Shown piece by piece: positions 43,309-52,732 of a stretch of DNA of 64,000 bases (within the stretch, counting starts at the first letter, position 1; the number at the start of each line of letters is the position of its first letter). Below the pieces are notes generated by a model that saw only the letters and a program-made list of their open reading frames with translations, was not told where the DNA came from and made no database searches. Origin of the DNA: Undibacterium sp. KW1 (lineage in GTDB: Bacteria > Pseudomonadota > Gammaproteobacteria > Burkholderiales > Burkholderiaceae_D); the NCBI RefSeq assembly GCF_009937955.1, contig NZ_AP018439.1:6262001-6326000 (forward strand), in the 5' to 3' direction. The translations under genes and the position numbers were made by a program.

Positions 43309-43842
43309 TTAGAGGCTGACTTTAGGGAAGTCGATTTCCAGACGAGTGGCCTTGCCCAGGATATTCGTCAGGATATTCATGCCCACATGGGTGATGACTT
43401 CGATAATGTCGGCATCGCTGTAACCGTGGTCGCGCATTTCCAGAATTTCTGTCGTGCTCACTTCACCTGCATGTTCGACCAGTGAGCGCGCAAATTTCAC
43501 GGCAACCGCGGCTTTCGCGTCCTGGCTGCTGCCTGCACGGTTGGCAGCCATTTCTTCATTGTCCAGGCCAGTGCCACGGCCTATGGCAGTATGGGCAGAG
43601 ACGCAATATTCACAGGAATTTTTTTGCGCGACTGCCAGGGCAATACGCTCGCGGGTTTGCGGGTCCAGGCTGCCTTCACCGGTGATGCCATGCAAGCCCA
43701 GAAATGCGCGCAAGGCGGCAGGGGAATTGGCAAAGGCTTTCAAAAAATTCGGAACCATGCCCAGTTTGGTTTGTATCGCTTCCAGCAGGGCCAGTTGCTC
43801 AGCATTGGCAGTTTCTTTGGTGACGAGATTGATGCGGCTCAT
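43309..43842 (-). CDS. AhpD-like (carboxymuconolactone decarboxylase fold) protein
   Basis: A 177-residue AhpD/CMD-fold protein. The redox motif CEYCVSAH with a preceding Glu-rich helix is the core of AhpD-type peroxidase and alkylhydroperoxidase proteins. The start at 43842 (MSRINLV) was chosen over the 25-residue upstream extension, which starts MKHTNC and lacks a ribosome site. It is followed by the flavo-iron-sulfur fusion gene, so the two probably form one redox unit. Confidence 0.88.
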   Translation of the reverse strand: MSRINLVTKETANAEQLALLEAIQTKLGMVPNFLKAFANSPAALRAFLGLHGITGEGSLDPQTRERIALAVAQKNSCEYCVSAHTAIGRGTGLDNEEMAANRAGSSQDAKAAVAVKFARSLVEHAGEVSTTEILEMRDHGYSDADIIEVITHVGMNILTNILGKATRLEIDFPKVSL

Positions 43843-44149
43843 GATATTTCCATTCAATTGAGGTTGAGGTAACGGTATTGATATGCAATGGCATGAACCA
43901 CAGTTTGTATGTTTCATGGAAATATAGGAATAGACTAAATCCTAAATTAATTATTCCGGTAAATGGAATAATTTAAAGTTTGCCATCTTCCCTTCGAGAA
44001 ATGCAGGAACTATTTCAGCTAAGATATGTCTGTATTTGCGCCTAATTGCTTGTATTTCATGGTAATTAGTCAATTTGCTATGAATCGTTTTGTTATGAAG
44101 CAATTAGCAAATCATGCGTATGACTTAAGAATTTAATTTGGAGTGTATT
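43843..44149. other. AT-rich divergent promoter region
   Basis: About 307 bases between the divergent AhpD-like and S46 peptidase genes. It is AT-rich and contains no supported gene or repeat; promoters for both sides must lie here but I cannot name their boxes with confidence. Confidence 0.45.
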
Positions 44150-46285
44150 TTGTTTAAAACCCTTGCTCTTCCGCTGGCCCTGGCTGGTGTTGTTTCCTCT
44201 GCTTATGCTGACGAAGGTCAGTGGCAACCCTACCAGTTGCCACAACTAAAATCTGAACTGAAGCGCATAGGCATCAATGTGCCTGCAGAAAAACTGGCGG
44301 ATTTGCAAAAACACCCGATGTCAGCGATGGTATCGCTCGGCGGTTGCTCGGCTTCTTTTGTATCGAATACCGGCCTGGTGGTAACCAATCATCATTGCGC
44401 TTATGGTGCCGTACAAAGAAATTCGACAGCAGAAAAAAATTATATTGCAAATGGTTTTCTGGCCAAGACACTGGCAGATGAATTGCCCGCAGGCCCCGAT
44501 GCGCGCATGTATATCACTGAAAAAGTCGAGAATGTCACTGAGCAGATCAACAAGGGGCTGACCGCCGCCATGTCTGGCCGCGCCAGGGCTGAGCATGTGG
44601 AAAACCGTATCAAGGCGCTGATTGCTGAATGTGAGCAAGACAAGGCCTACCGTTGCTCGGTACCGAGTTTCCATCGTGGTCTTGAGTATTACCGCATACG
44701 CCAGATCATGATACGTGACGTGCGCCTGGTATATGCACCGTCAGACAAGATAGGCAATTTTGGTGGCGAGGTCGATAATTTTGAATGGCCGCGTCATACC
44801 GGTGACTATGCCTTTCTGCGTGCCTATGTAGGAAGGAATGGCCGCCCTGCCGATCTGTCTGTCGAGAACGTGCCGTATCAGTCAAAAGACTTTCTCGTCG
44901 TATCTGCCCAGGGTTTGAAGAATGGTGACCCTATCTTGCTGGCAGGTTACCCGGGCCGCACCAGCCGCTACAAACTGCCGGCAGAAATACGCTATGCCCG
45001 TGATGTCAGCTACCCTGCCAAAGTGGCAGAAACCAAAGCTGATCTCGCCGTCATTGCCGCTGCAACTTCAGGCAATGCTGGTGCTGGTGTACGTTATGCC
45101 AGCGTAGCCAAAGGCCTCAACAATGGTTTGAAGAAAACAGAGGGCTTGCTGGAAGGCTTTGCCCGCAAGGACATCGCTGCCATCAAGGATGGCCAGGATG
45201 CAGAGTTTCGCCGCTGGTATGCCCAGCATGGCAGCAACAAGGATTTGTTGAAAGAGCTTGATACCGTCATCGCTGCCGACATGGCGATGTCAGAAGAAGA
45301 ATTTGCCTGGTCAGTTGCCAGCACCAGCGAAATGCTGAAGAGTGCACGCACGCTCTACCGCCTGGCGGTGGAAAGCACAAAACCGGATGCAGAGCGCCAG
45401 CCCGGTTACCAGCAGCGCGACATGAATATCATCGCTGGCAAACTCAGCCGCCTGGAACAATCCTATCTGCAAAATGTCGATCAGGCCAGGTTCACTGCAG
45501 CGCTGCAAAGATATAGTAAATTACCAGCAGCATCCCATCCAAAGGGTCTGGATGTATTGTTGCCGACACCAGAGAGTGTGGCCAGCCTGTATCAGCAAAG
45601 CGGCCTGGGTGAAACCTCCAAACGACTGGCCTGGATGGGCAAGGACCGCAAGGCTTTTGAACAATCCGACGATGCTTTTGTGCGTCTGGCCGTGAAACTG
45701 CATGACACTGCCATGTCACTCGAAGACCGCCGCAAAGAGCTCGATGGCAATCTGGAACGGGTGATTCCGCAATACATGCAAGCCGTCATAGAATGGAAAA
45801 AATCCCAGGGCAAGCCAGTCTATCCAGATGCCAACTCCACCCTGCGCGTGACCTATGGCACGGTAGCACCTTATTCACCGCGTGATGGCGTCATCAAAGG
45901 CCCGTTCACGACAGTCGAAGGCATAGTAGAAAAACACACGGGCAAAGCGCCGTTCAATATGCAGGAAAATTTATTGACAGCCGTGAAGGAAAAACGCTAC
46001 GGCGTATTCAAGGACAATGTCCTGCAAACCGTGCCTGTCAATTTCCTGTCCAGTGCTGATACAACCGGTGGCAATTCCGGCTCTGCTGTCTTGAATAAAA
46101 ATGGTGAACTGGTGGGTTTGAATTTTGATTCGACCTATGAATCGATTACCAAGGACTGGTACTTCGACACTGCCATCACCCGCGCCATTCATGTCGACAT
46201 CCGTTACATGTTATGGGTCATGAAAGAAGTTGATCATGCCGATAATCTGTTGAAGGAAATGACGATCAGGTATCCGGCGAAGTAA
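44150..46285 (+). CDS. S46-family dipeptidyl-peptidase (DPP7/DPP11-type)
   Basis: A 711-residue periplasmic serine peptidase of family S46. The TTG at 44150 is used because GGAG precedes it at good spacing; it opens a signal peptide ending near AYA/DE. Family motifs: SLGGCSASFVSNTG, VVTNHHCAYG with the catalytic His, and the nucleophile S643 in TTGGNSGSAVLN. Position +18 from the Ser, which in this family sets Asp/Glu (Arg) versus hydrophobic (Gly) P1 preference, is Ser661 here. A small residue speaks for DPP7-like, hydrophobic preference; I recall this site from the family and it needs checking. It ends in a strong terminator. Confidence 0.93.
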   Translation: MFKTLALPLALAGVVSSAYADEGQWQPYQLPQLKSELKRIGINVPAEKLADLQKHPMSAMVSLGGCSASFVSNTGLVVTNHHCAYGAVQRNSTAEKNYIANGFLAKTLADELPAGPDARMYITEKVENVTEQINKGLTAAMSGRARAEHVENRIKALIAECEQDKAYRCSVPSFHRGLEYYRIRQIMIRDVRLVYAPSDKIGNFGGEVDNFEWPRHTGDYAFLRAYVGRNGRPADLSVENVPYQSKDFLVVSAQGLKNGDPILLAGYPGRTSRYKLPAEIRYARDVSYPAKVAETKADLAVIAAATSGNAGAGVRYASVAKGLNNGLKKTEGLLEGFARKDIAAIKDGQDAEFRRWYAQHGSNKDLLKELDTVIAADMAMSEEEFAWSVASTSEMLKSARTLYRLAVESTKPDAERQPGYQQRDMNIIAGKLSRLEQSYLQNVDQARFTAALQRYSKLPAASHPKGLDVLLPTPESVASLYQQSGLGETSKRLAWMGKDRKAFEQSDDAFVRLAVKLHDTAMSLEDRRKELDGNLERVIPQYMQAVIEWKKSQGKPVYPDANSTLRVTYGTVAPYSPRDGVIKGPFTTVEGIVEKHTGKAPFNMQENLLTAVKEKRYGVFKDNVLQTVPVNFLSSADTTGGNSGSAVLNKNGELVGLNFDSTYESITKDWYFDTAITRAIHVDIRYMLWVMKEVDHADNLLKEMTIRYPAK

Positions 46286-46301
46286 GCTGCTTGACTCATG
46301 T

Positions 46302-46337
46302 AAAAAGCGTGTTCCTGAAAGTGGGACACGCTTTTTT
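46302..46337. terminator. Intrinsic terminator after the S46 peptidase
   Basis: AAAAAGCGTGTTCC (46302-46315) pairs with GGGACACGCTTTTT (46323-46336) with one mismatch and a 7-base loop, with a T-run on the plus side and an A-run on the other. It works for the peptidase and probably also for the convergent GFA gene that stops at 46344. Confidence 0.88.
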
Positions 46338-46343
46338 TATCTC

Positions 46344-46757
46344 TCAGGATTTGCGTGGCATTTGCTCAAAATGCCTGCAGCTGTCAGAAGTCTCTAGCCA
46401 GGATAATTTATTCTCACAATAAATATCCATGCGCGGGGCCAGGCTTTCATGTTGATTGACTGTGCCCAGATACAGCATGCTGAGACCTGCATACGTTTCA
46501 TGATTCGAGTTGTACAGGGGCGTGCCGCAATCAGTACAAAAATGGCGCTGGGTACGCGATGTGACGGTATAGCTTTTCAGCAGTTCCTGACCCTGGGTGA
46601 ATGCCAGCTCAGCTTCCTTGACCACGACATAAGATGATAATGCTGCTCCTGTCATGCGGCGGCACAGGCCGCAATGGCAGGCGACGATTTGCAATGCGGG
46701 GGCCGGGTAGTGATAGGCAATTTTTCCGCAACTGCATTGACCGCTGATTGTTTGCAT
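46344..46757 (-). CDS. GFA/CENP-V-family zinc protein
   Basis: A 137-residue protein of the glutathione-dependent formaldehyde-activating enzyme-like (GFA) family. Zinc ligands are in CSCGKIAYHY, CHCGLCRRMTG and HFCTDCGTPLY. Members bind zinc and are often annotated as formaldehyde-activating without proof; the substrate is unknown. The gene starts 30 bases downstream of the stop of the GGDEF-EAL gene on the same strand and may be the distal gene of that transcript. Confidence 0.88.
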   Translation of the reverse strand: MQTISGQCSCGKIAYHYPAPALQIVACHCGLCRRMTGAALSSYVVVKEAELAFTQGQELLKSYTVTSRTQRHFCTDCGTPLYNSNHETYAGLSMLYLGTVNQHESLAPRMDIYCENKLSWLETSDSCRHFEQMPRKS

Positions 46758-46786
46758 GGTGTCTCCAATTTATTATTTATTCGAGC

Positions 46787-49624
46787 TCAGGCACCTTCCC
46801 ATTCCAGGCCTTTGCCATGTCCCCAGATCAGCGGGGCGACATAGCTGTCTGCCCAGGCCTCGACCTGGCCCGCTGGCATGGGGCGGGCGACGCCGTAACC
46901 TTGCGCCAGTTCGCAACCCAGGCGCATGAGGGCTACGCCATGTTCGGCACTTTCCACGCCTTCTGCAATCACGCCACGGTTAAAGGCGCGTGCCAGGCCG
47001 ATGACGGCGCTGATGACGGCCAGGTCGTCTTTGTCTTCCAGCATATCACGGACAAAGCTCTGGTCGATTTTCAGGGTATCGGCGGGCAGGCGTTTCAGGT
47101 ATGACAATGAAGAATAACCGGTACCAAAATCATCAAGTGCAAAGCTGACACCGATTTGCTGGCAGGCCAGCATGACTTCGCGTACATGCTGTATATCCTT
47201 GATGGCAGCAGATTCGAGTATTTCTATTTCCAGGCGTTCGGGGGCGACATCCGGGTAGGCTGCCAGCACCGCACGCAGGCGCTCGACAAAGTCCTTGCAC
47301 TGGAAATGGCGCGCCGCGATATTCACACTGATGACCCAGTCCACATGCTGATGTGTCCATGCGCGCAATTGTTCCATGGCCTGTTGCAAGACAAAATCAC
47401 CAACATCGATGATCAGGTCAGTATGTTCTATCAACGGCAAGAAATTCAAAGGCCCAACGATGCCCTGCTCAGGATGTTGCCAGCGCAACAGCGCTTCCAT
47501 GCCGATGATGCGGCCCTGGCGCATATTGACCTTGGGCTGGAAATACAAGCGCATCTCGCCTTGTTGCAAAGCCTGGCGCACGCGGGCGCGCTGGTTGTGG
47601 TGGGTACGCAATTGCTGGTCTTGCTCGGCGTCGAATAAATGGAATTGATTGCGTCCGTTCAGCTTGGCCTGGTACATGGCCTGGTCGGCACAACGCAACA
47701 GGGTATCGGCATTCACATCATCACGCGGATAAATTGCCACGCCTATGCTGGCCGACAGGCTGATGCCTTGCTGTTCTATTTCGTAAGGTTGCGCCAGTAC
47801 TGCCAGCAATAATGCCAGGTTCAGTTCGACACCAGCGATGTCACGCTGGTTTTGCAGCAGTACGACAAACTCGTCACCACCCAGGCGCGCCACATGATGT
47901 TCGCTGCCTGCATTGTCTTCCAGGCGGCGTGCAACCTGCTGCAATAATTTGTTGGCAAATTCCTGGCCATGGCTTTCATTGATGGCCTGGAAGTGGTCAA
48001 GGTCGAGCAGGCAAACTGCCAGCCATGTTTCCTGGTCGTGGGCAGTTTGTATCGCCGTGCTGAAGCGTTCTGCCAGCGCCGCACGGTTTTCCAGGCCGGT
48101 CAGGATATCGTGCCCTGCCTGCCAGTTCAGTTGTTGCATCAACTGGCGTTTTTCACTGACATCGCGGAATACCAGGACACAGCCTGTGACCGTGCCGTCT
48201 CTTTGCCTGATCGGCGCTGCCGTGTAATCAACTTCAAACTGTTGACCGCTGCGTGCGGTCAACAATTGATTATTCGCTTGCAGGATTTCGCTGCTCTGGC
48301 AAATCTGCTGCAAAAATTCTCTCAGCTTGTCGCGCTGCAGTACATCGCTTAAAGCAAACACATCGGCCAGTTCATGCGCCTGTGCTTCCTTGCGGTTCCA
48401 CCCACAAATTTGCTGCGCTACCTTGTTGAGCATCAGTATGCGTCCATCGACATCCGTACTGATGACGGCGTCACCGATAGATGCCAGGGTAGTTTCCACT
48501 CTTTCATTTGCCGCCGCCAGCGTGGCCTGTGCCTGGTTGCGTTCACTGATGTCAATCAGGGCACCTATGCTGCCTGTGGCTTCGCCATCGACATTGGTGA
48601 AACTGGCCTGGTAATAAATTACATCCAGTATCTGACCGGCAGCCTGTATCTGGATTTCCCTGACCAGCTTGCCATGTTCATTTTGCAGGGATGGCGCGGC
48701 GTCATTGCCCAGTGCCAGCACAGGCATGGGGCGGCCCACGACATCGGCAGCATTCAGGGCAAACAATTCTTCCCAGGCGCGGTTGATGCGCTGACAGATA
48801 CCGTACTGGTCCTGAAAAAATATAGGGATGGGCAAGGCATGCAGCAATTGCCAGGTGAAATGCAATTGCTCGCTATTGGCGCGCTGGCTGCGTTGCAGGG
48901 TCGTGAGCAGGGTCTGTACCTCGTTGGCCATGCCATTGAAGGTGGTTGCCAGTGCGCGCGCTTCTGCCGTGCCGGTGACCGACATGCGTATCGAATGCTG
49001 GCCTTTCTTGAATTTGTCCGTAGCATCTGCCAGCCTGCGCAGGGTGTTGACGTTCGAGCGCAGGATCAGGCCCAGCAAAAAATATATAGTGAAAATAATG
49101 GCCAGTGAAATCTTGCCCTGGCTCATGACTTTTTGCCAGATGTGGCTATTTTCACTGGCGATGCTGGTTTCCAGGCTCAGCGTACCGATGTCGCCATTTG
49201 CCAGCCTGACTTGCCGGGCCATGCTTTCTGTATGCAGGGACAACAGGCGGTTAAACCAGGCTGGTGAGCTTGCCGCAGGTGCGGTCTGGTCCTGACCCTG
49301 AATTTGTTTCTGTATCTGCCCTTGTTTATATTGCCAGGTGATACGCCACAGTACCGGGCTGGATTCTACTTCCTGTGCCAGGAGCTGGCGCATGGACTCA
49401 GTATCGCTACGTTCAGACAGGCTGCTCAGTGCAGGGATGAGGAAGTGGCTGCTATGCCTTAGTTCTGTCGCTATTCTTTGTCTGGCATCGGCGACTTCGC
49501 TGTTGATCATCAGGTAGTAGCGCAGGGCGCTGACGGCGATGATCAGGAAAAAAAGGGGCAGGAATAAACGGGTATACACTCCTCGCTGTTGCCATCGCTG
49601 TAAAAATTTTTGTAATGTTTGCAC
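46787..49624 (-). CDS. Membrane GGDEF-EAL protein with HAMP and PAS domains
   Basis: A 945-residue c-di-GMP signalling protein. Two membrane spans (about 18-40 and 172-192) enclose a periplasmic sensor part; a HAMP segment (about 190-245) and two PAS domains (about 255-370 and 375-495) follow. The GGDEF motif is intact (582-586, RLGGDEF), and the EAL motif is intact (E710-A-L in GMEALLRW), together with the later catalytic stretches of the phosphodiesterase (DDFGTGYSSLSYLKRLP, VIAEGVE). It may be bifunctional or mainly a phosphodiesterase; many such proteins have one dominant activity. It is transcribed toward the GFA gene. Confidence 0.93.
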   Translation of the reverse strand: MQTLQKFLQRWQQRGVYTRLFLPLFFLIIAVSALRYYLMINSEVADARQRIATELRHSSHFLIPALSSLSERSDTESMRQLLAQEVESSPVLWRITWQYKQGQIQKQIQGQDQTAPAASSPAWFNRLLSLHTESMARQVRLANGDIGTLSLETSIASENSHIWQKVMSQGKISLAIIFTIYFLLGLILRSNVNTLRRLADATDKFKKGQHSIRMSVTGTAEARALATTFNGMANEVQTLLTTLQRSQRANSEQLHFTWQLLHALPIPIFFQDQYGICQRINRAWEELFALNAADVVGRPMPVLALGNDAAPSLQNEHGKLVREIQIQAAGQILDVIYYQASFTNVDGEATGSIGALIDISERNQAQATLAAANERVETTLASIGDAVISTDVDGRILMLNKVAQQICGWNRKEAQAHELADVFALSDVLQRDKLREFLQQICQSSEILQANNQLLTARSGQQFEVDYTAAPIRQRDGTVTGCVLVFRDVSEKRQLMQQLNWQAGHDILTGLENRAALAERFSTAIQTAHDQETWLAVCLLDLDHFQAINESHGQEFANKLLQQVARRLEDNAGSEHHVARLGGDEFVVLLQNQRDIAGVELNLALLLAVLAQPYEIEQQGISLSASIGVAIYPRDDVNADTLLRCADQAMYQAKLNGRNQFHLFDAEQDQQLRTHHNQRARVRQALQQGEMRLYFQPKVNMRQGRIIGMEALLRWQHPEQGIVGPLNFLPLIEHTDLIIDVGDFVLQQAMEQLRAWTHQHVDWVISVNIAARHFQCKDFVERLRAVLAAYPDVAPERLEIEILESAAIKDIQHVREVMLACQQIGVSFALDDFGTGYSSLSYLKRLPADTLKIDQSFVRDMLEDKDDLAVISAVIGLARAFNRGVIAEGVESAEHGVALMRLGCELAQGYGVARPMPAGQVEAWADSYVAPLIWGHGKGLEWEGA

Positions 49625-49843
49625 AAATTCAACAAATTTCAGTGAAGTAAACCAGTTTGATTGAGGAGGCTTGCAGAAAGCTAATTGTGAGTAATTGTAA
49701 CCTGAAGATTAATATTGCCGTATTGAAAAAAAGTGATACATGGCAAATATGTGTTGCCACTTTTTTGCGCAGACCCGGCCAGGCAGGCGTCATCGAATAT
49801 AATGTGCCTCACTTATGATCCCGCAGTTTGGAGTGCACTCTTC

Positions 49844-50041
49844 ATGAAACTCTACCGTTACCTGACCGGCCCGGACGACAAGAACTTTTGCCTGCGTGTC
49901 ACAGCGGCCTTGAACCAGGGCTGGATCCTGTATGGCGGCCCTACGCTGAGTTTTAATGGTCAGCAAACCATCGCCGGACAAGCCATCATCAAGGAAGTGG
50001 ATGGTGAATTTTCACAAGATATGGACCTGTCCAGCCTCTAG
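49844..50041 (+). CDS. DUF1737 small protein
   Basis: A 65-residue protein matching the DUF1737 pattern (KLYRYLTGPDDKNFCLRV, LNQGWILYGGPTLSF). The ATG at 49844 is preferred to the longer in-frame start at 49733 because the family begins MKLYRYL. Function unknown. The CPBP protease starts 29 bases downstream on the same strand. Confidence 0.85.
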   Translation: MKLYRYLTGPDDKNFCLRVTAALNQGWILYGGPTLSFNGQQTIAGQAIIKEVDGEFSQDMDLSSL

Positions 50042-50069
50042 GTGCAGCCTGGATTTATACGCTACAGCA

Positions 50070-50870
50070 ATGAATCAAAAGCATGAGAATTTTCCGACTG
50101 CCCTGGAAGCCTTCTTCCTGATCGTTTTTCTGCTCGGAGCCGAGGTCTTGCTGAATATGCTGGTACACGACAGCATGTTCTTCACGGGTGTCAGCATGGA
50201 AGAAGTCGATGGTGTCATTATGGTATTGGCGAATGCCATACTGTTTACGGCGGTGCTGCATTACAAGGGCATGAGCTATAGCGAGCTATTCCATTCCGCC
50301 GCAGCGGTCACGCCTGCCCGTCTCTGCCTGATCATGGTGCCGGTCATGCTGTTGATACCGGGGCTGGAATTGTCCTTGAGTTTCATCGGCGGCATGCTGG
50401 AGGAATGGCAACCTGTGCCCGCTGGCCAGCAAAGAATATTCGATGAGATGATGAGCAATGGTGTGCATTCCATCATCATTGCCTGCCTGGTTGCGCCTGT
50501 ACTGGAAGAAATGCTGTTCCGTGGCCTGGTCTTGCGCAGTTTTTTGCAGCAATATTCGCGCAAGCTGGCTTTTCTGGCTTCAGCGCTGCTGTTTGGCATG
50601 GCCCACATGAATATCTATCAATTCCTGTGTGCTTCGCTGCTGGGCCTGGTCTGTGCCTGGCTATATGATAAAACGCGCTCCTTGTGGCCGGGCATTGCTT
50701 TGCATGCAGGTTCGAATGGCGTTGCCCTCTATGCCTACAGATGGGCAGCGGCGCGAGGTATCAGCGGCAGCTGGCATCCATCGACAGCGCTTTGTATTAC
50801 GGCCCTGGTATCTACCAGCATAGGTATTTACCTGTTAAGGCGCATGCTGGTCGTGAAAGACCTGAGCTAG
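50070..50870 (+). CDS. CPBP-family intramembrane glutamic protease
   Basis: A 266-residue membrane protease of the CPBP (Rce1-like, M79) family. The active-site motifs are visible: EEMLFRGLVLR (EExxxR), FGMAHMN (FxxxH) and HAGSN at the end, within about eight hydrophobic segments. Members cleave prenylated proteins or act in bacteriocin processing or self-immunity; substrate unknown. The start at 50070 gives a complete N-terminal helix. It ends at a hairpin (50883-50909) and meets a convergent gene. Confidence 0.9.
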   Translation: MNQKHENFPTALEAFFLIVFLLGAEVLLNMLVHDSMFFTGVSMEEVDGVIMVLANAILFTAVLHYKGMSYSELFHSAAAVTPARLCLIMVPVMLLIPGLELSLSFIGGMLEEWQPVPAGQQRIFDEMMSNGVHSIIIACLVAPVLEEMLFRGLVLRSFLQQYSRKLAFLASALLFGMAHMNIYQFLCASLLGLVCAWLYDKTRSLWPGIALHAGSNGVALYAYRWAAARGISGSWHPSTALCITALVSTSIGIYLLRRMLVVKDLS

Positions 50871-50882
50871 AACTTGCTACAG

Positions 50883-50909
50883 GCACAGCAGCCTGTCCGG
50901 CTGCTGTGC
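50883..50909. terminator. Perfect 11-bp hairpin between convergent genes
   Basis: GCACAGCAGCC (50883-50893) and GGCTGCTGTGC (50899-50909) form a perfect stem with a 5-base loop, 12 bases after the CPBP stop and 44 before the stop of the convergent gene. There is no T-run, so it may be a weak or RNA-processing terminator. Confidence 0.6.
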
Positions 50910-50953
50910 AGATAAGCAAGATCAACAAAATACCGGGGCAGGTGGTGTGAAAA

Positions 50954-52048
50954 TCAGACTGGCTGCATTTCACGCTTCAGGCGGCGTGGTACTTCCCAGT
51001 CAAGTTCGGTTTCACGCTTTTTTTCCAGCGCATCGATATGCTTGAGTTTTTTGCCTTCAACGAATTGGCCGGATAAGAGCAGGCGTGGTTTGCTGACCGC
51101 AGACACCATGCCATGCGTGGCCCAGCGTGAGCGTGGCAGGCTGGTGGCAGCCAGGATGCCATAGTCAGCGCCGCAACTGATGCCTTTTTCAGCAACCAGG
51201 GATTCGCCAGTCTTGATGTATTTGGCGGCATAGATGCTGCCCTTGGTAGCAATCCAGCGGCCACTGTGGATTTCACCGCGCAGGCTGCTGACTTCGCCAG
51301 TGGCGCGCAGATAACCCCAGGTACTGATATCGCCCTGGCTATGGATACTGGCAACATCAAGGTTACCCTGACATATCAGATTCGCGGCAAACAGCGCTCC
51401 CTCAACCTGGATATCAGTTTCACTGAACAACTCACCCTGGCAATTACAATCACCTGCAACGTGGATGGCAGCTGCCGACAAATGGCCGCCAACAAACTGG
51501 ATTTCACCAACTTCCAGCACATCATCCAGCTGTACATTGCCATGGCAATCGAGGTCGGCACAGGCGACATAACCGAGCGCCTGAATATCGCCAAAACCGC
51601 CAAAGGCATCATGATGATCATAGCGCTTCAAGATGGCAGGGTGCACCAGAATGTCCATATAGCTGCTGCCATCGGCGGCTGGTTTGCGCTGGTCGAGTTC
51701 CAGCATGCGTGCCATCCAGTCGGCGCTGCAACCGGTTTTGATGAGGTATTCAACATCGATATTGCCACCGGCATCCAGCGCATGGCCCACATACAGGGAT
51801 TGCACGCGGATATCACCCGTAACCGTCAGCTTGCCGAGGCAAAACACCTCTTCTGCCTCCAAATCTCCATCAATCAGGCAATCACCGCCAACGATGAACT
51901 GGGTGGCAATCACTGCATCACCCTGGATATGCACGTCACCCGTGCTGGCAAATTGCTTGCGTTTCAAACGTGTGGTTTGTACCGGGGCAGGCAAGTCCAG
52001 AGCAGCCAGGACAGGCTTCTTTGTTGCAGGAGTAGTGCGCTTGGTCAT
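50954..52048 (-). CDS. Beta-helix-like repeat protein of unknown function
   Basis: A 364-residue soluble protein with no signal peptide. It is made of short strand-turn repeats rich in Gly, Val and Ile (GDVHIQGDAVIA, GGDCLIDGDLEAEE, GKLTVTGDIRVQ, GNVQLDDVLEVG, GDISTWGYL), the look of a right-handed beta-helix such as bactofilin-like or polymer-forming proteins. A less regular segment at about 105-150 interrupts the array. The C-terminal 40 residues are charged. I do not recognise it as a specific family; bactofilins are shorter. A cytoskeletal or scaffold role is only a guess. Confidence 0.6.
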   Translation of the reverse strand: MTKRTTPATKKPVLAALDLPAPVQTTRLKRKQFASTGDVHIQGDAVIATQFIVGGDCLIDGDLEAEEVFCLGKLTVTGDIRVQSLYVGHALDAGGNIDVEYLIKTGCSADWMARMLELDQRKPAADGSSYMDILVHPAILKRYDHHDAFGGFGDIQALGYVACADLDCHGNVQLDDVLEVGEIQFVGGHLSAAAIHVAGDCNCQGELFSETDIQVEGALFAANLICQGNLDVASIHSQGDISTWGYLRATGEVSSLRGEIHSGRWIATKGSIYAAKYIKTGESLVAEKGISCGADYGILAATSLPRSRWATHGMVSAVSKPRLLLSGQFVEGKKLKHIDALEKKRETELDWEVPRRLKREMQPV

Positions 52049-52167
52049 GGGAACCTTGGAATAGTTGATAGATGGGTTAAATCAGGAATGGGATGAATGA
52101 GACGAATGAGATTATAGAGCCGCATTATCCCCGAAATGCTGGTGGCTCAGCAATCCATCACATGTTG

Positions 52168-52650
52168 TCAGGACGGCAGAGCATCCAGCCGTCCGCTTTC
52201 TGCCAGTTCGCGGATGATGCGTACAGTTTCGACGTCAGCTTCCTGATAGGCCGATTTGCGGTATTCGTTATACATTTTCGCTTCAGCATCTTCTGCTTCA
52301 GCACTGCCACTGTCATAGGCGAAACGGACAAACAGCGCATCTGGTTGTGGTTCTTCTATGCTCATGCGTAACGAAGATTGCGGGATGTCTTTCTGCGCTG
52401 CGACATCATAATGCACATGCTCAAGATGGACGAGGCTGACGTGGTCGGTGATTTCCAGCGTGCCATATTTGAGGGTACGCGTCATGCTGGCTTCATTGCG
52501 GTCCATGATGCTGGCGTCATCGAGATAAGAGACAAACAACCTTGGCATTTCTGCCCGCAAGACCAGGCCACGCCATAATTGTTCGCGAGTGATCACCTCT
52601 ACCGCAGGATTGCCGAGGTCATTGATTTCTACTAAATGTTCAAATTTCAT
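52168..52650 (-). CDS. DUF1857 (AtaL-like, SRPBCC fold) protein
   Basis: A 160-residue SRPBCC-fold protein of the DUF1857 type, with the characteristic N-terminal FEHLVEINDLGNP and ITREQLWRGLVLRAEMP. The start at 52650 is preceded by AAAGGTG; the ORF extends 35 codons further upstream but without support. Ligand unknown. It is 82 bases downstream of the single receiver gene and may be the last gene of that transcript. Confidence 0.82.
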   Translation of the reverse strand: MKFEHLVEINDLGNPAVEVITREQLWRGLVLRAEMPRLFVSYLDDASIMDRNEASMTRTLKYGTLEITDHVSLVHLEHVHYDVAAQKDIPQSSLRMSIEEPQPDALFVRFAYDSGSAEAEDAEAKMYNEYRKSAYQEADVETVRIIRELAESGRLDALPS

Positions 52651-52732
52651 GGAGCACCTTTTTTCTGATGCCGCCAGTTTACTCCAGCTTGCCCTTGCCT
52701 GCTCTTGCTTTCCCTGGTCCATGAACGTGGAT

